DNA of 64,000 bases from Oligoflexia bacterium (GCA_015232355.1 JADFZW010000021.1:1-64000), one strand, 5' to 3'. Counted from the first letter of the stretch, positions 14,874 to 23,965 are shown. The notes: generated by a model not told the origin, from the letters alone. Program-made: numbers and translations.

Positions 14874-16796
14874 TTGAAAAATAAAGTTGTCATTTTATTT
14901 AGCATGTTTTTATTTTTAGAATGTACAAATTGTATTATTCAAATACCACAGGCGTTTGGATGTGAATTTGCCAGAAGTGAGATAAAAGGAATTAAATTTA
15001 AATCAAAAGAGATTTGTGACTATGCAACTATGGCAGATTGGATTCATATAAAAAATCAAGGAAAAATTTTAGGCAATTTACTAAAAAGCTTACTTGAGCA
15101 GTATTGCTTTGGAAAAGAAAAAATCAACTGTGATGAATTGACCGTGAAAATAAATTTGGGAGAATATAACAGTATTAAAGATACAGGCACAGATATTGAT
15201 AAAGTAGAAATTTTTTCAAAAGAGGAGAGGAATAGATTAAAAGCATGCTTAGTGAATTTAAATGAACGTATAAGTGGAAAAAGAATTGAATTTGATAATT
15301 TGGATTTGACCATAGATCAAAAAACTAGAGATCAAAAACTAAGCGAACCGTACAATAATTTTTTTATTAACTATAGCAAAAAGATGTTGCATAAGATATT
15401 ACCTATAAAAAAAGAGATATCAGAGATAAAGTTAGCAGAAAAAAATGAGAAGAACGATCAGCTAAAAGAGGAATATAGACTTAAAGTTAAAAAGTTAGAG
15501 GAAGATATACAAAAATTAGAGCTAGAAAAGAAAGATCCCAAGATCAATTGTTTTGATATTATTGAAGCAAAGAGAAATGATCTAAATCGTAAATATGCTT
15601 TGAAAAATCTGAACCGTTTTCTTTTGGATATTCAGGAGAAGATCGAGGCATTTAATGGCGCATCCAAAAGATTTGAAAAATTTCGAGAAGAGATTGTTAA
15701 GGAAAATAGTTGTGATTTTAGTAAATTATTAGAAAATGCACACGATGGAAATATTATTGCTAAATTAAATAAAGAATGGATCAAAATCAAAGCTGCAAGC
15801 AATGCTGGTTTGGATAAAGCATTTAAATTAGCAAAAAAGTGGTATCCGATTTTTAATAAAGATGCAATTGATAAAGCATATTTAGAGGTAGTTAACGATC
15901 TAGAAAAGATGTTTAATGATAAAGATTTATTTAAAGGAAAAGTTCCTGCTATTTGTTTAGTGGGATCGTCGTTTTTCCCTCAAGCGTGTGAAAAAAAATG
16001 TAATAATGGAAATGAATTTGCTTTTGGTATGTGTATTGATAATCCAGATAAAGAAGAAGTTAATCCTCAAAAACAACTTGTATGTATTTATGCCAATTCT
16101 TTTTATATGGTCAGCTCACTAACAAAACTTTCAAAAGAGGATATGATAAATGCTGTTAAAATTACTATGGCCCATGAATTAGAACATGCAATTCAATTTA
16201 AAAATAATTTCAAAATAGAGATTAATCAAACTGGAGAGACTGATATAGGTAAATTATATATTCCCCAAAAGATAGTTAATAAGAAAAAAGATAAAGTTAA
16301 AGATAAAGAAGATAAAGAAGATAAAGAAGATAAAGAAGAAGAGAAACCTGAAGAGCAAATTTTAGCATATGAAATAAATACGCTAAATAATATTATGACG
16401 GAAGGATTATCTGTTTTTATTCAATCAAAGTATGCTCAAAAATTGGGAGTAGATGCTGACAAAAAAAATAAAGAGGGTATTAAAATCTATAATTTTATGA
16501 ATAATCTTATGGATAATGTAGGTGATATAAAAAGTACAAAAGTATTTAAGGATTTGGATTCAAAAATTAATCAGCTTCAATATAATGGAGCATTCAGAGC
16601 GGTTGAAAATTGTTATAAGAGAATTTTGAACGCTAATAATGGTAATAAGAATGAGAAGAATCCAAATTTTAGCGAAGGAGAGGCATTGAAAAAATTAATG
16701 GAGGTTTTACAAAAAAATCCTCCCAAGACAATTTCTGAGATGACACAAACAGGAGATCAAAACTACGATTGTCTTTCAAACAACTCCAACCTTTGA
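14874..16796 (+). CDS. Exported zincin-like metalloprotease, possible lipoprotein
   Basis: A 640-residue protein not assigned to a known family. The N-terminus is a signal peptide; AFG-C at residues 27-30 could be a lipobox, although Phe at -2 is atypical. Residues 120-330 are highly charged and helical, probably coiled coil. Near residues 360-400 a Cys-rich patch (FFPQACEKKCNNG, FGMC) suggests disulfides. The motif H434-E435-L-E-H438 in MAHELEHAIQ is an HExxH zinc site, and TEGLSVF about 75 residues later could supply the third ligand, as in gluzincins. Between them lies a KEDKED low-complexity loop made by a 9-bp repeat. Start TTG 14874 follows TAGGGGA. Its last 21 bp overlap the convergent hydrolase gene. 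Confidence 0.62.
   Translation: MKNKVVILFSMFLFLECTNCIIQIPQAFGCEFARSEIKGIKFKSKEICDYATMADWIHIKNQGKILGNLLKSLLEQYCFGKEKINCDELTVKINLGEYNSIKDTGTDIDKVEIFSKEERNRLKACLVNLNERISGKRIEFDNLDLTIDQKTRDQKLSEPYNNFFINYSKKMLHKILPIKKEISEIKLAEKNEKNDQLKEEYRLKVKKLEEDIQKLELEKKDPKINCFDIIEAKRNDLNRKYALKNLNRFLLDIQEKIEAFNGASKRFEKFREEIVKENSCDFSKLLENAHDGNIIAKLNKEWIKIKAASNAGLDKAFKLAKKWYPIFNKDAIDKAYLEVVNDLEKMFNDKDLFKGKVPAICLVGSSFFPQACEKKCNNGNEFAFGMCIDNPDKEEVNPQKQLVCIYANSFYMVSSLTKLSKEDMINAVKITMAHELEHAIQFKNNFKIEINQTGETDIGKLYIPQKIVNKKKDKVKDKEDKEDKEDKEEEKPEEQILAYEINTLNNIMTEGLSVFIQSKYAQKLGVDADKKNKEGIKIYNFMNNLMDNVGDIKSTKVFKDLDSKINQLQYNGAFRAVENCYKRILNANNGNKNEKNPNFSEGEALKKLMEVLQKNPPKTISEMTQTGDQNYDCLSNNSNL
16302..16337. repeat. 9-bp tandem repeat (GATAAAGAA x4) in the zincin gene
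   Basis: Four exact copies encoding Asp-Lys-Glu triplets, placed between the HExxH motif and the putative third zinc ligand. The unit preserves frame. Confidence 0.93.
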
Positions 16797-17738
16797 CCTT
16801 TCAAGTTTTTGAATGAATAATAAGATTCTTTCATTAATCATTTCTGGAAAATCAACCTGTGGTACATGACTGCCATCTTTAACAATATATAACTCTGAAT
16901 TCGACAATTTATTATGTAATACACGCTGAACATGATTGGGAATAACTTTATCATTATCTCCACCAATCACTAGCGATGGAGTATGAATTTTTTTTAGTGA
17001 GTGTGCAATTTTATGTTTATTCATCTCTGCGAATAATCTAAAAAATATATCTGGGCCCAGTTCGTTTATTTTGGCCAAATATTTCTTAACAAAAGAGATG
17101 GGAACTCTTTTTTCATTAAATCCTTCATGAAGAATTATTTTTTGAACAAGTGTACTTTTAGCATTAAAATCCCAAATCTTTTTTACTAGATTAGGATAAG
17201 CATGAGAGAGGTGATAAGCAATAGGAAAAACTGTTTCCATAATTTTAGAGTCAAACATTGTCTCTGATGGAGGGAAGATGGTTCCAGAGATTAAAACAAT
17301 TCCATTAGTGTTTTTAGGATATAGTTTAGCAAACTCTAAACAAACATTCACTCCCATGCTGTGGCCAAGCATAATACATTTTTTCACCTTTATAAAATTA
17401 ATCAGCGCTTTTATATCTTTTGCAAAATGAGCAAAATCACAACTGCTGGCGGGATCATTTATCAGAGAAGAACTATAGTGACCTCGATAATCATGTATTA
17501 AAATAGGGTAACCATGCTTATGAAAAAATGGAAGTTGTTTACTCCAATGATGATTACTGCAAACCAGACCATAATTAAAAATCAAAAGAGGTGCTTCAGC
17601 ATTTAATTTAAATTTTTTCAAGGAAGTTTCAAAATGATGAGGACAAAAATTTGTGGAAAAATGAATCTTGGTTTGAATCTTTGTTTGATCCTTCAAGATT
17701 AGATAGTGATCAAAAAGTTTTTTCACTTTATTCATCAT
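16776..17738 (-). CDS. Alpha/beta hydrolase
   Basis: The 320-residue protein has the alpha/beta hydrolase catalytic triad in order: nucleophile elbow GHSMG (within CIMLGHSMGVNV), an Asp in VIGGDNDKVIP, and a His in VKDGSHVPQVDFPE. An oxyanion-type FNYGLVCSNHHW segment and HDYRGHY lie near the N-terminus. It resembles carboxylesterase, lipase or lactonase-type proteins; the substrate cannot be read. There is no signal peptide, so it is probably cytoplasmic. It is the most downstream member of the leftward zinc-ribbon/greA/FHA cluster, 49 bp after the FHA gene. Its end overlaps the convergent zincin gene. Confidence 0.85.
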   Translation of the reverse strand: MMNKVKKLFDHYLILKDQTKIQTKIHFSTNFCPHHFETSLKKFKLNAEAPLLIFNYGLVCSNHHWSKQLPFFHKHGYPILIHDYRGHYSSSLINDPASSCDFAHFAKDIKALINFIKVKKCIMLGHSMGVNVCLEFAKLYPKNTNGIVLISGTIFPPSETMFDSKIMETVFPIAYHLSHAYPNLVKKIWDFNAKSTLVQKIILHEGFNEKRVPISFVKKYLAKINELGPDIFFRLFAEMNKHKIAHSLKKIHTPSLVIGGDNDKVIPNHVQRVLHNKLSNSELYIVKDGSHVPQVDFPEMINERILLFIQKLERSKVGVV

Positions 17739-17787
17739 TTACCACAACCTGAAATACTAGATTAATACTCAATAATTTTATTATTTA

Positions 17788-18255
17788 TTACTTGATTTTA
17801 ATTTTACTTAAATCCTCTTCAACAAATTCTATTATCTTTTGTACTTTTTCAAAGGATTGATCAGACATAATTAATTCTAGGTTTTGATTCAAAGTCTCCT
17901 TTTTAGAAGTAGCTTTTGTATACTCAAAGAACAATACCCGAATAATTGTCTTCCCTAAGGTTATGGTATCACCTAATTTGATTTTTTTATGGCCGGTAGT
18001 TTTTTTATCGTTTACCAAGTAGCTTTCAATTTTAGAATTCTTTTTTGCAAGCACATGCGAACCATCTTCAGAAATCTCTAGCAATAGATGAGAATTAATA
18101 ATTAGTGAATCTGATATTAGTATATCGTCACCGGATATGTCAGAAATAGAATCATCATCTGATCCGCTATTTCCTATTCTAATAAAATTTTTATAGTATC
18201 TATGTTTTCCAATGATCTCTGTATCAGGGGAGGACTCAATACTTACTTCTATCAT
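17788..18255 (-). CDS. FHA-domain-like protein
   Basis: The 155-residue protein resembles a forkhead-associated domain: FIRIGNSG at about residues 24-31, DILISDSLIINSHLLLEIS with the SxxH-type loop, SYLVNDKK and IKLGDTITLGKTIIRVLFFE. FHA domains bind phosphothreonine peptides. An acidic DDDSISDISGD stretch is inserted in the first loop. The C-terminal 40 residues are helical. Its ATG overlaps the greA stop (ATGA), so the two proteins are translationally coupled, an uncommon pairing. No kinase gene is adjacent, although an ABC1-type kinase is transcribed divergently nearby. FHA assignment rests on fold-like pattern and is not certain. Confidence 0.65.
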   Translation of the reverse strand: MIEVSIESSPDTEIIGKHRYYKNFIRIGNSGSDDDSISDISGDDILISDSLIINSHLLLEISEDGSHVLAKKNSKIESYLVNDKKTTGHKKIKLGDTITLGKTIIRVLFFEYTKATSKKETLNQNLELIMSDQSFEKVQKIIEFVEEDLSKIKIK

Positions 18256-18761
18256 AGGTATTCTTTATACTCGACTTTTTCAATCTCATATTCGATTTTT
18301 CCCTTAGGAGCATCGACTATTACAGTGTCCCCCTGCTGTTTTCCAATTAGTGCCTTTGCCAGTGGACTGGTGAATGGGATCTTACTTGTAGTATTTGTAG
18401 TATTTGTTTTAATTTGAGCTTCATCACTTCCTACGATCTGATAAGTAACACTTTTTTCCTTTGCTAAATCATATATTGTTACTGTTGCTCCAAATTTTAT
18501 ATCTGGTCCATTGAGAGTGGAAACATCAATTACTTGAGCAACACTGAGATTGTATTGCATCTCCTTGATCTTTCCCTCATTTAGTGATTGTCTCTCTTTG
18601 GCCGCGTGATACTCAGCATTTTCTCGTAAATCACCCATCGCTCTCGCTTCTGCTAGAGTATTTTTTATCTGTTCCCTTTCAACTTTAATCAAGTACTCTA
18701 AACGCTCTTCAAGCATTTTTTTACCAGTTAATGTCATAGGAGTGGAATTTGGTTTATTCAT
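18252..18761 (-). CDS. greA: Transcription elongation factor GreA
   Basis: About 169 residues. The N-terminal coiled coil carries the catalytic acidic tip in MGDLRENAEYHAAKERQ, and the C-terminal FKBP-like domain has GPDIKFGATVTI and SPLAKALIGKQQGD. GreA enters the RNA polymerase secondary channel and stimulates cleavage of backtracked transcripts. I start at ATG 18761 (MNKPNSTPMT), which overlaps the upstream zinc-ribbon stop by eight bases. The longer frame from 18812 would lie inside that gene. A TNTTNTTSK segment replaces the short turn found in E. coli GreA before the SP.A.GLIGK motif; it is encoded by a 9-bp tandem repeat. Confidence 0.93.
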   Translation of the reverse strand: MNKPNSTPMTLTGKKMLEERLEYLIKVEREQIKNTLAEARAMGDLRENAEYHAAKERQSLNEGKIKEMQYNLSVAQVIDVSTLNGPDIKFGATVTIYDLAKEKSVTYQIVGSDEAQIKTNTTNTTSKIPFTSPLAKALIGKQQGDTVIVDAPKGKIEYEIEKVEYKEYL

Positions 18762-19050
18762 TTTTTTTAAATATAGAACTAGCAGCGTCCAGTATTGCTT
18801 TTTTATCATCATCCCGATCTGATCTACCAGTCGTTACTCGAAAGCTGTTACAAAAATTTGCATTCTCTTTTTCAATAACCCTTTCTGCCATTATCTCTCT
18901 ACATTCGTTGTAAGTATTTGGGTCGTAAAAGTCACACATCTTACAACATCGTACTGCTGAACGGCAGTTAGGGCACTCTTCACTTCTGGCAACAGCTCTT
19001 GATTCATCTCGTTCAAATTTCTTTTTACAATGATAACATAAAATTTCCAT
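18754..19050 (-). CDS. Small zinc-ribbon protein
   Basis: The 98-residue protein has paired cysteines typical of zinc ribbons: CYHCKKKF at residues 5-12, CPNC at about 26-29 and CCKMCDFYDPNTYNEC. The ending has FCNSFR. This arrangement (two CxxC knuckles, then a C..C cluster) suggests one or two structural zinc ions. The exact function is unknown; similar small proteins are often annotated as zinc-ribbon or regulatory proteins. AGGCGGC precedes ATG 19050. It overlaps greA by eight bases, so it is the leader gene of the zinc-ribbon/greA/FHA cluster and may act in transcription, by association only. Confidence 0.72.
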   Translation of the reverse strand: MEILCYHCKKKFERDESRAVARSEECPNCRSAVRCCKMCDFYDPNTYNECREIMAERVIEKENANFCNSFRVTTGRSDRDDDKKAILDAASSIFKKNE

Positions 19051-19099
19051 TTAAGGCCGCCTGTTAAAAATTAATTAATATTACTCATTACTAATTACA

Positions 19100-19675
19100 C
19101 TAAAATTCCTTAATAATACCCGTAGAAATTCCGTAAGAACTATCTCCACTTCTCCCTGATTTATCTATTGGATCACTCTGGTATGGGGAAAAATAAATTT
19201 TTGGTAGATTTCTTTTATTATATTCTTCAATAGAACGCAATAGGATACGTTCATTGCTATACTCTAGAGTTTTTACTAGAAGGTAGTTTAATACTAGAAT
19301 TGATATACCACTATACGCCAATGTTTTTCTGGTCACTGGATCAGCATCTCGAAAGGGCCCAATACGTCCGATTCCAAAAAAAATCATAGTTGTTCCGACA
19401 GTTCCAACGGCAGCATTGTACCACTTAGGTAAATTTTTTTGTTGGTATTCATCTAGAATTTTCTTTGCTGTCGCGTCTTTTTCAAGATAGTAGCGAAGCC
19501 CATCGCCTCTTTTAGTTGTACTAGTGTCAATTAATACCTCTTGATAGTTGATTATTGCAGTTCTTCCACAAATGTTAACAGCGTGAACGTTGTTTGAGAT
19601 TAAGAGGAGAATAGATAAGTAAAATAAATAAAAGGAATAAATTTTTTTAGTTTTAATAAGTTTTAACATGAACAT
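19100..19675 (-). CDS. Predicted membrane or exported protein of unknown function
   Basis: The 191-residue product starts with a basic segment and a long hydrophobic run ending NNVHA-VNIC, a likely signal peptide cut near residue 33. Two further hydrophobic segments (AVGTVGTTMIFFGIG and AYSGISILVLNYLLVK) suggest two transmembrane helices with a short loop between. The C-terminal 50 residues are polar. I do not recognise a family. It lies 49 bp upstream of the zinc-ribbon gene on the same strand and may be the first gene of that cluster. No good ribosome-binding site is seen before ATG 19675; ATG 19669 is an alternative. Confidence 0.65.
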   Translation of the reverse strand: MFMLKLIKTKKIYSFYLFYLSILLLISNNVHAVNICGRTAIINYQEVLIDTSTTKRGDGLRYYLEKDATAKKILDEYQQKNLPKWYNAAVGTVGTTMIFFGIGRIGPFRDADPVTRKTLAYSGISILVLNYLLVKTLEYSNERILLRSIEEYNKRNLPKIYFSPYQSDPIDKSGRSGDSSYGISTGIIKEF

Positions 19676-19781
19676 TATTATATCAAAAAGGTATGGAAAA
19701 CGACATAGCTTTAATCTTAAGATTAAAATGAGTATAATGTTTTTATTAGGGGATAAAAACTAAAAAAGGAATGGAAACAAA

Positions 19782-21566
19782 ATGGATATTATTAAAACAG
19801 GAATTGATTTAACAAAAACAATAAAAAATGTTGCAAGATTAAGAGAAATTGTCTCGGTCTTGGCCAAAAATGGTTTTTACGAATTTGTTATTAAAACTGG
19901 AATACATCAAAAGATTCCTGATTTCGTATTACCAAATTCCACTTTAAAAGATATTGAGAGCGAAATAGCAGAATTAGAACTGGATCATAGTAGTCAAGGA
20001 AAGGATTGGAAAAAATACAGTTGGGGAAAGATCGTTGGAAATCGACTTAAAAAAGCATTCGAAGAGTTAGGACCAACATTTATAAAGTTAGGTCAACTTC
20101 TCTCCACCAGAGATGATATGTTTAATAGCGCCTTTATTGAAGAGATGAAAAAACTTCTTGATCAGGTGAAAGGAATTCCTTTTCCAGAGGCAAAAAAAGC
20201 AATAGAAGAATCTATTGGCAAAAAATTAGAAGATGTTTTTAAAAATGTTGATTCCACTGCAATTGGAACTGCTTCTATTGGAATTGTTTACAAGGGTGAA
20301 CTCCTTAGTGGTGAACAAGTGGTGATAAAGATCAGAAGACCAAATATAGAAAAGGTCATAAAAACTGATATCTCCATTTTATTATTTTTGGCCGATAAAT
20401 TGGAAAGTGTGAGTGAAGAGATCAAACATCTGGGTATAACAAGAATTATTGATGATTTTGCACATACTTTACAAAATGAATTGGACTTCAATCTAGAGTG
20501 CATGAATTGTGAAAAGCTTAAGCAAAATATTGCCAGAGTGGATACAGAATCCATTTTCCATTTACCCAAAATGTATAAGGAATATGGAAGGGAAAATTTG
20601 ATTGTAATGGAGTACTTGGATGGAATTTATTTTAGCAGAATCCAAGAGATTAAACCATACATTCATATCATTGAACCAAAACTGATAAAAGGAATAAAAA
20701 TTTTTGTTAATTCTTTATTAGAAGATGGTTTTTTTCATGCGGATTTACATGGGGGAAATTTTTTATTTTTAAAAAATCAACAAATAGGAATCATTGATTT
20801 TGGATTGGTAGGAAGTATTCAAAGAAGAGGACGGGTAAATTTAATATCCATTCTATATGCGCTTGTTACCTATGATTATGAAAATTTGGCATATGAGTTT
20901 CTAGAGGTTGCTGAATATGACACCATCCCTGATATAGATGTTTTAACTTTGGATATCAAAAGATGTGTTGAGCCCTTTATTGGTCTTACCGTTAGGCAAA
21001 TGAATTTTTCAAAGATTTTAGGGACTGTAATCAAAACACTTTCCAAGCATGGAATATATTTACCTCGAGATTGGTTTGTGGTGTTTAGAGCAATGATGGT
21101 GATAGATGGTGTTGGTCGCTCTCTAGGAATTAACTATGAGATTTTTGCCTTACTAGATGAGAGTGTTAAAGAAAAGGTAAAAAAGATTTTTTCTAAAGAA
21201 GAGTTAATGAAAGATGGAATGTGGGGGCTTAAAGATTTAAGTTCATCATTGCGAATGCTTCCACGACATTTAAAGTGGTTTGTGAAGGAATTTGCCAAAA
21301 GAAATTATGCTGTTGAAATTAAATTAAAGGGACTAGAAAAAGATTTTAGCAAACTATCCAATGCTATTATTTTTGCTTCCTATGTGTTTTTGTCAGGAAT
21401 TTTTATTTTTGCTGGAGTATATGTTTTAGATATGGGAAGTAGTGGAAATAGTATTATAGATAGTGGAAGCATTCATATTAATACATGGACAATTATTTTA
21501 TGGTTATTTGGAGGATTGATTTTTTTTAGAGGTAAAAATTTTATTAAAAAGAATAAAAAAGAATAA
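19782..21566 (+). CDS. ABC1/UbiB-family atypical protein kinase-like protein
   Basis: The 594-residue protein has the ABC1/ADCK/UbiB marks: the family KxGQ motif in FIKLGQLLSTRDD, the nucleotide loop in GTASIGIVYKGEL, the lysine in VVIKIRRPN, NELDFNLECMN, and the catalytic/metal segment HADLHGGNF with IIDFGLVG. Two hydrophobic helices close the C-terminus (about 525-550 and 560-580), as in UbiB. In other bacteria UbiB supports ubiquinone or other isoprenoid-lipid biosynthesis as an ATPase. No ubi genes are in the window, so the pathway is open. The loop is T-A-S-I-G where many homologs have an Ala-rich AAASIGQV. AAGGAATGG precedes ATG 19782. Confidence 0.9.
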   Translation: MDIIKTGIDLTKTIKNVARLREIVSVLAKNGFYEFVIKTGIHQKIPDFVLPNSTLKDIESEIAELELDHSSQGKDWKKYSWGKIVGNRLKKAFEELGPTFIKLGQLLSTRDDMFNSAFIEEMKKLLDQVKGIPFPEAKKAIEESIGKKLEDVFKNVDSTAIGTASIGIVYKGELLSGEQVVIKIRRPNIEKVIKTDISILLFLADKLESVSEEIKHLGITRIIDDFAHTLQNELDFNLECMNCEKLKQNIARVDTESIFHLPKMYKEYGRENLIVMEYLDGIYFSRIQEIKPYIHIIEPKLIKGIKIFVNSLLEDGFFHADLHGGNFLFLKNQQIGIIDFGLVGSIQRRGRVNLISILYALVTYDYENLAYEFLEVAEYDTIPDIDVLTLDIKRCVEPFIGLTVRQMNFSKILGTVIKTLSKHGIYLPRDWFVVFRAMMVIDGVGRSLGINYEIFALLDESVKEKVKKIFSKEELMKDGMWGLKDLSSSLRMLPRHLKWFVKEFAKRNYAVEIKLKGLEKDFSKLSNAIIFASYVFLSGIFIFAGVYVLDMGSSGNSIIDSGSIHINTWTIILWLFGGLIFFRGKNFIKKNKKE

Positions 21567-21576
21567 AAAAAGTTTA

Positions 21577-22692
21577 CTATATACTATCTAGTCCTGAGAT
21601 GAAAATTGGGTTGCCGAAAGGTTGCCACTCCGAGAGTGGGTTTGGTCCTAGAAGACATGTTAGGAAGTTTTCACAAGTTTCAGAATAGGTTTTGTTATTA
21701 TAAGTAAAATGGACAAAAGAATTTATTTTTGTAATATTTATCTCCTCCTTAGACCAATGATAAACAAAATTTGAAAATATTTTTTGGTTAGCAATTTTAA
21801 TCAGGGCCATATATTTTTTCTCAACACTACTGTGATCATGTTCGATTTCAGGTTGCCAGATTTTTGCTTTAGGATTTTTTTCAAATATCAATGAATATAT
21901 TTGCGATTGATGTTCTTTTGAAATGGCGATTTCATGAATAATGTTTTTTAAATCCTGACCTTTGTTGATAAAATAATATCCTGAAATTTGAGTTGGAGTT
22001 GCTTTTGATCTGAGAGTAAAAAGATCTGAGGATGTGATCTTTTCAATTAATTGCCACTCTTTTTCTCCTCTTGCAAAAGTAGTAAATTTCGAAGCAATCA
22101 ATTTATTATAGAGTAATTTAATTTGATCTTTATCATCATTTGAAAGATCTTTGTAAAGTGAGTGTTCTAAAGAATATACTATTGAATGAGAATGAAAATG
22201 AGAATGAGAATGAGAATGAGAATGAGAATGAGAATTTTTTTTAAAATATTCCACTAACGAAAACTCAGATTGCCCTATTGCCAAATGAAATCCAAATTTT
22301 TTATAGAGATCAATTAAGTCACTCCATAAGAAAAAAAAGACCAATTGCTTAGAGAATTTTTCGAAGATATGATTTAAAATAATTTTTGAAAGACCTCTAC
22401 CGCGCATATTTTTCGAGACAGCAATTCCCCCTAGCATGGCCATAGGAATTGTTGTGTCCGAGATATTATTTTGCAAATTTCTAAAAACAATTCCTGAATG
22501 AGCATATACTTTACGTTTTTGATTATCTGTAAGTATGTATAAATTTTTTAAATTATCTTCATTTACTAGAGGAGCAAAATCGACGATAAATTTATTTTCA
22601 GAATCATAATGAAAGGATTCTTCAATTAAATCTATAGTAGCATTTAAGAGAGAAGGTACTGTATCTAGTGTGGTAACTATAAATTCGTTCAT
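21577..22692 (-). CDS. GNAT-type N-acetyltransferase with His-Ser repeat insert
   Basis: About 371 residues. The first 170 residues have a GNAT core, with the acetyl-CoA loop signature in GGIAVSKNMRGRGLSKIILNH (strand 4, R-G-R-G-L) and the closing YKKFGFHLA motif. A run of alternating His and Ser, from a GAATGA hexamer repeat at 22184-22234, separates it from a second half of unknown fold. The second half (RGEKEWQLIEKI..) resembles a degenerate second GNAT repeat. The substrate is unknown. I prefer the start at ATG 22692 (MNEFIVTT); the longer frame would need TTG 22743. It is convergent with the ABC1 gene, 10 bp apart. Confidence 0.75.
   Translation of the reverse strand: MNEFIVTTLDTVPSLLNATIDLIEESFHYDSENKFIVDFAPLVNEDNLKNLYILTDNQKRKVYAHSGIVFRNLQNNISDTTIPMAMLGGIAVSKNMRGRGLSKIILNHIFEKFSKQLVFFFLWSDLIDLYKKFGFHLAIGQSEFSLVEYFKKNSHSHSHSHSHSHFHSHSIVYSLEHSLYKDLSNDDKDQIKLLYNKLIASKFTTFARGEKEWQLIEKITSSDLFTLRSKATPTQISGYYFINKGQDLKNIIHEIAISKEHQSQIYSLIFEKNPKAKIWQPEIEHDHSSVEKKYMALIKIANQKIFSNFVYHWSKEEINITKINSFVHFTYNNKTYSETCENFLTCLLGPNPLSEWQPFGNPIFISGLDSI
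22184..22234. repeat. Hexanucleotide tandem repeat (GAATGA about 8x) in the GNAT gene
   Basis: Eight or so near-perfect copies, frame-preserving, encoding about eight His-Ser pairs on the minus strand with one Phe interruption. Confidence 0.92.
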
Positions 22693-23050
22693 TAATTTAC
22701 TTAAATATTGTTTACTGTTCTTACTTTTTACAAAATAAAACAAATTTTGTTGTTTATTATAAAAATATTTTACAATATTTTTTAATAGATAACATGTTAA
22801 ATTTATAAGGATTACAATAATTTTTCATTAAAAATACAAATTTTTTTATTTTTTTATTTAAGTTTTTTTGTAAATTCACGAAATGTATTGTGTGAAGATA
22901 AGTTACAGTGAAACGAGGGAAAAATACCTCTAGATAAGTAAAGTAAGTAAAGTAAACAAAGTAAGTAAAGTAATAAAAAAAAATAACTGTAACAAAATTT
23001 TCTGCTAAGACTAGGATGGTCTGGCCCGCCCGCATATCAAGGAGGATATC
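22693..23050. other. Intergenic region upstream of the first flagellin gene
   Basis: No convincing gene in 358 very AT-rich bases. At 22937-22977 a 9-bp-like repeat based on AAGTAAAGT runs about four times. An AAGGAGG ribosome-binding site ends at 23047, directly before the flagellin ATG. I did not find a match good enough to call a sigma-28 promoter. Confidence 0.6.
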
Positions 23051-23899
23051 ATGGGACTTCGGATTAATACCAATATTGCCTCAATCAATGCTCAGAGGAA
23101 CTTAAGGCAGACACGATTAAAGTCTGATGAAACCCTAGAAAAATTGTCATCTGGTTATCGAATCAACAGGGCCGGTGATGATGCCGCAGGACTTGCGATA
23201 TCTGAAAGTTTGCGTGCACAGATTCGGGGTTTAAAGCAAGCTGAAAGAAATGCTCAAGATGGTGTTTCGTTAGTTCAGATTGCAGAAGGTGCTCTTAACG
23301 AGGTATCAAGCATTCTTATTAGGTTAAGAGAGCTTGCAGTTCAAGCTGCTTCAGATACCATTGGACCAACAGAGAGAAAATTCTTGAACGTTGAGTTTGA
23401 GCAGTTAACCTCGGAAATCGATCGTATTGCTACATCAACAGAGTTCAACAGAGTTCCGCTACTTAATGGTACTGGTGCTATATTTGATATTCAAATTGGA
23501 ACCAGAAATGATCCTATAAGTGATCGTTTAACTTTCGATGCTTCTAGTGCTGATGTTAACTTAGCAGCGCTCGGATTGAACTTAGCATCTGTTGCTGATA
23601 AGATTTCTGCTCAGAATTCACTCTCAGCAATTGATCAAGCAATTATTTCTGTGTCTGGAATTAGAGCGGACTTCGGTGCTCTTCAAAACAGATTACAGTC
23701 AACTACTAATAACATTGCAGTTAGTATCGAGAACTTGTCCTCTGCTAACTCGCGAATTAGAGATACAGATGTTGCTGAAGCTACTGCTGAGTTGACTAGA
23801 AATAATATTTTGATGAACGCTGGTACATCAGTTTTAGCTCAGGCGAATCAGACACCAGCAACGGCATTGAAATTGATTGAGTCAGCTTCAAGATTATAA
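23051..23899 (+). CDS. fliC: Flagellin (first copy)
   Basis: The 282-residue flagellin has only the conserved terminal D0/D1 helices joined by a short middle, so D2/D3 surface domains are lacking. The N-terminal MGLRINTNIASINAQRNL and LEKLSSGYRINRAGDDAAGLAISE, and the C-terminal ANSRIRDTDVAEATAELTRNNILMNAG and VLAQANQTPATALKL segments, are textbook flagellin. It polymerises into the filament after export by the flagellar type III system. AGGAGG lies just upstream. A second flagellin follows 247 bp later on the same strand; the two share the same layout but differ at many positions, so they are diverged paralogs. Confidence 0.97.
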   Translation: MGLRINTNIASINAQRNLRQTRLKSDETLEKLSSGYRINRAGDDAAGLAISESLRAQIRGLKQAERNAQDGVSLVQIAEGALNEVSSILIRLRELAVQAASDTIGPTERKFLNVEFEQLTSEIDRIATSTEFNRVPLLNGTGAIFDIQIGTRNDPISDRLTFDASSADVNLAALGLNLASVADKISAQNSLSAIDQAIISVSGIRADFGALQNRLQSTTNNIAVSIENLSSANSRIRDTDVAEATAELTRNNILMNAGTSVLAQANQTPATALKLIESASRL

Positions 23900-23965
23900 A
23901 GATAAAGCTCTGATTATGATAAAGCACTTAGAAAGCTTTTTATAAAGCTATAGTGATATCGAAAA

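Noticed and set aside
18762..18812. Longer GreA start at 18812
   Set aside because: The extra 17 residues are not GreA-like and lie wholly inside the zinc-ribbon gene.
22757..23035. 92-residue minus-strand open frame upstream of the flagellin gene
   Set aside because: Phe/Tyr/Thr runs are made by the AAGTAAAGT repeat; it would start over the flagellin ribosome-binding site.
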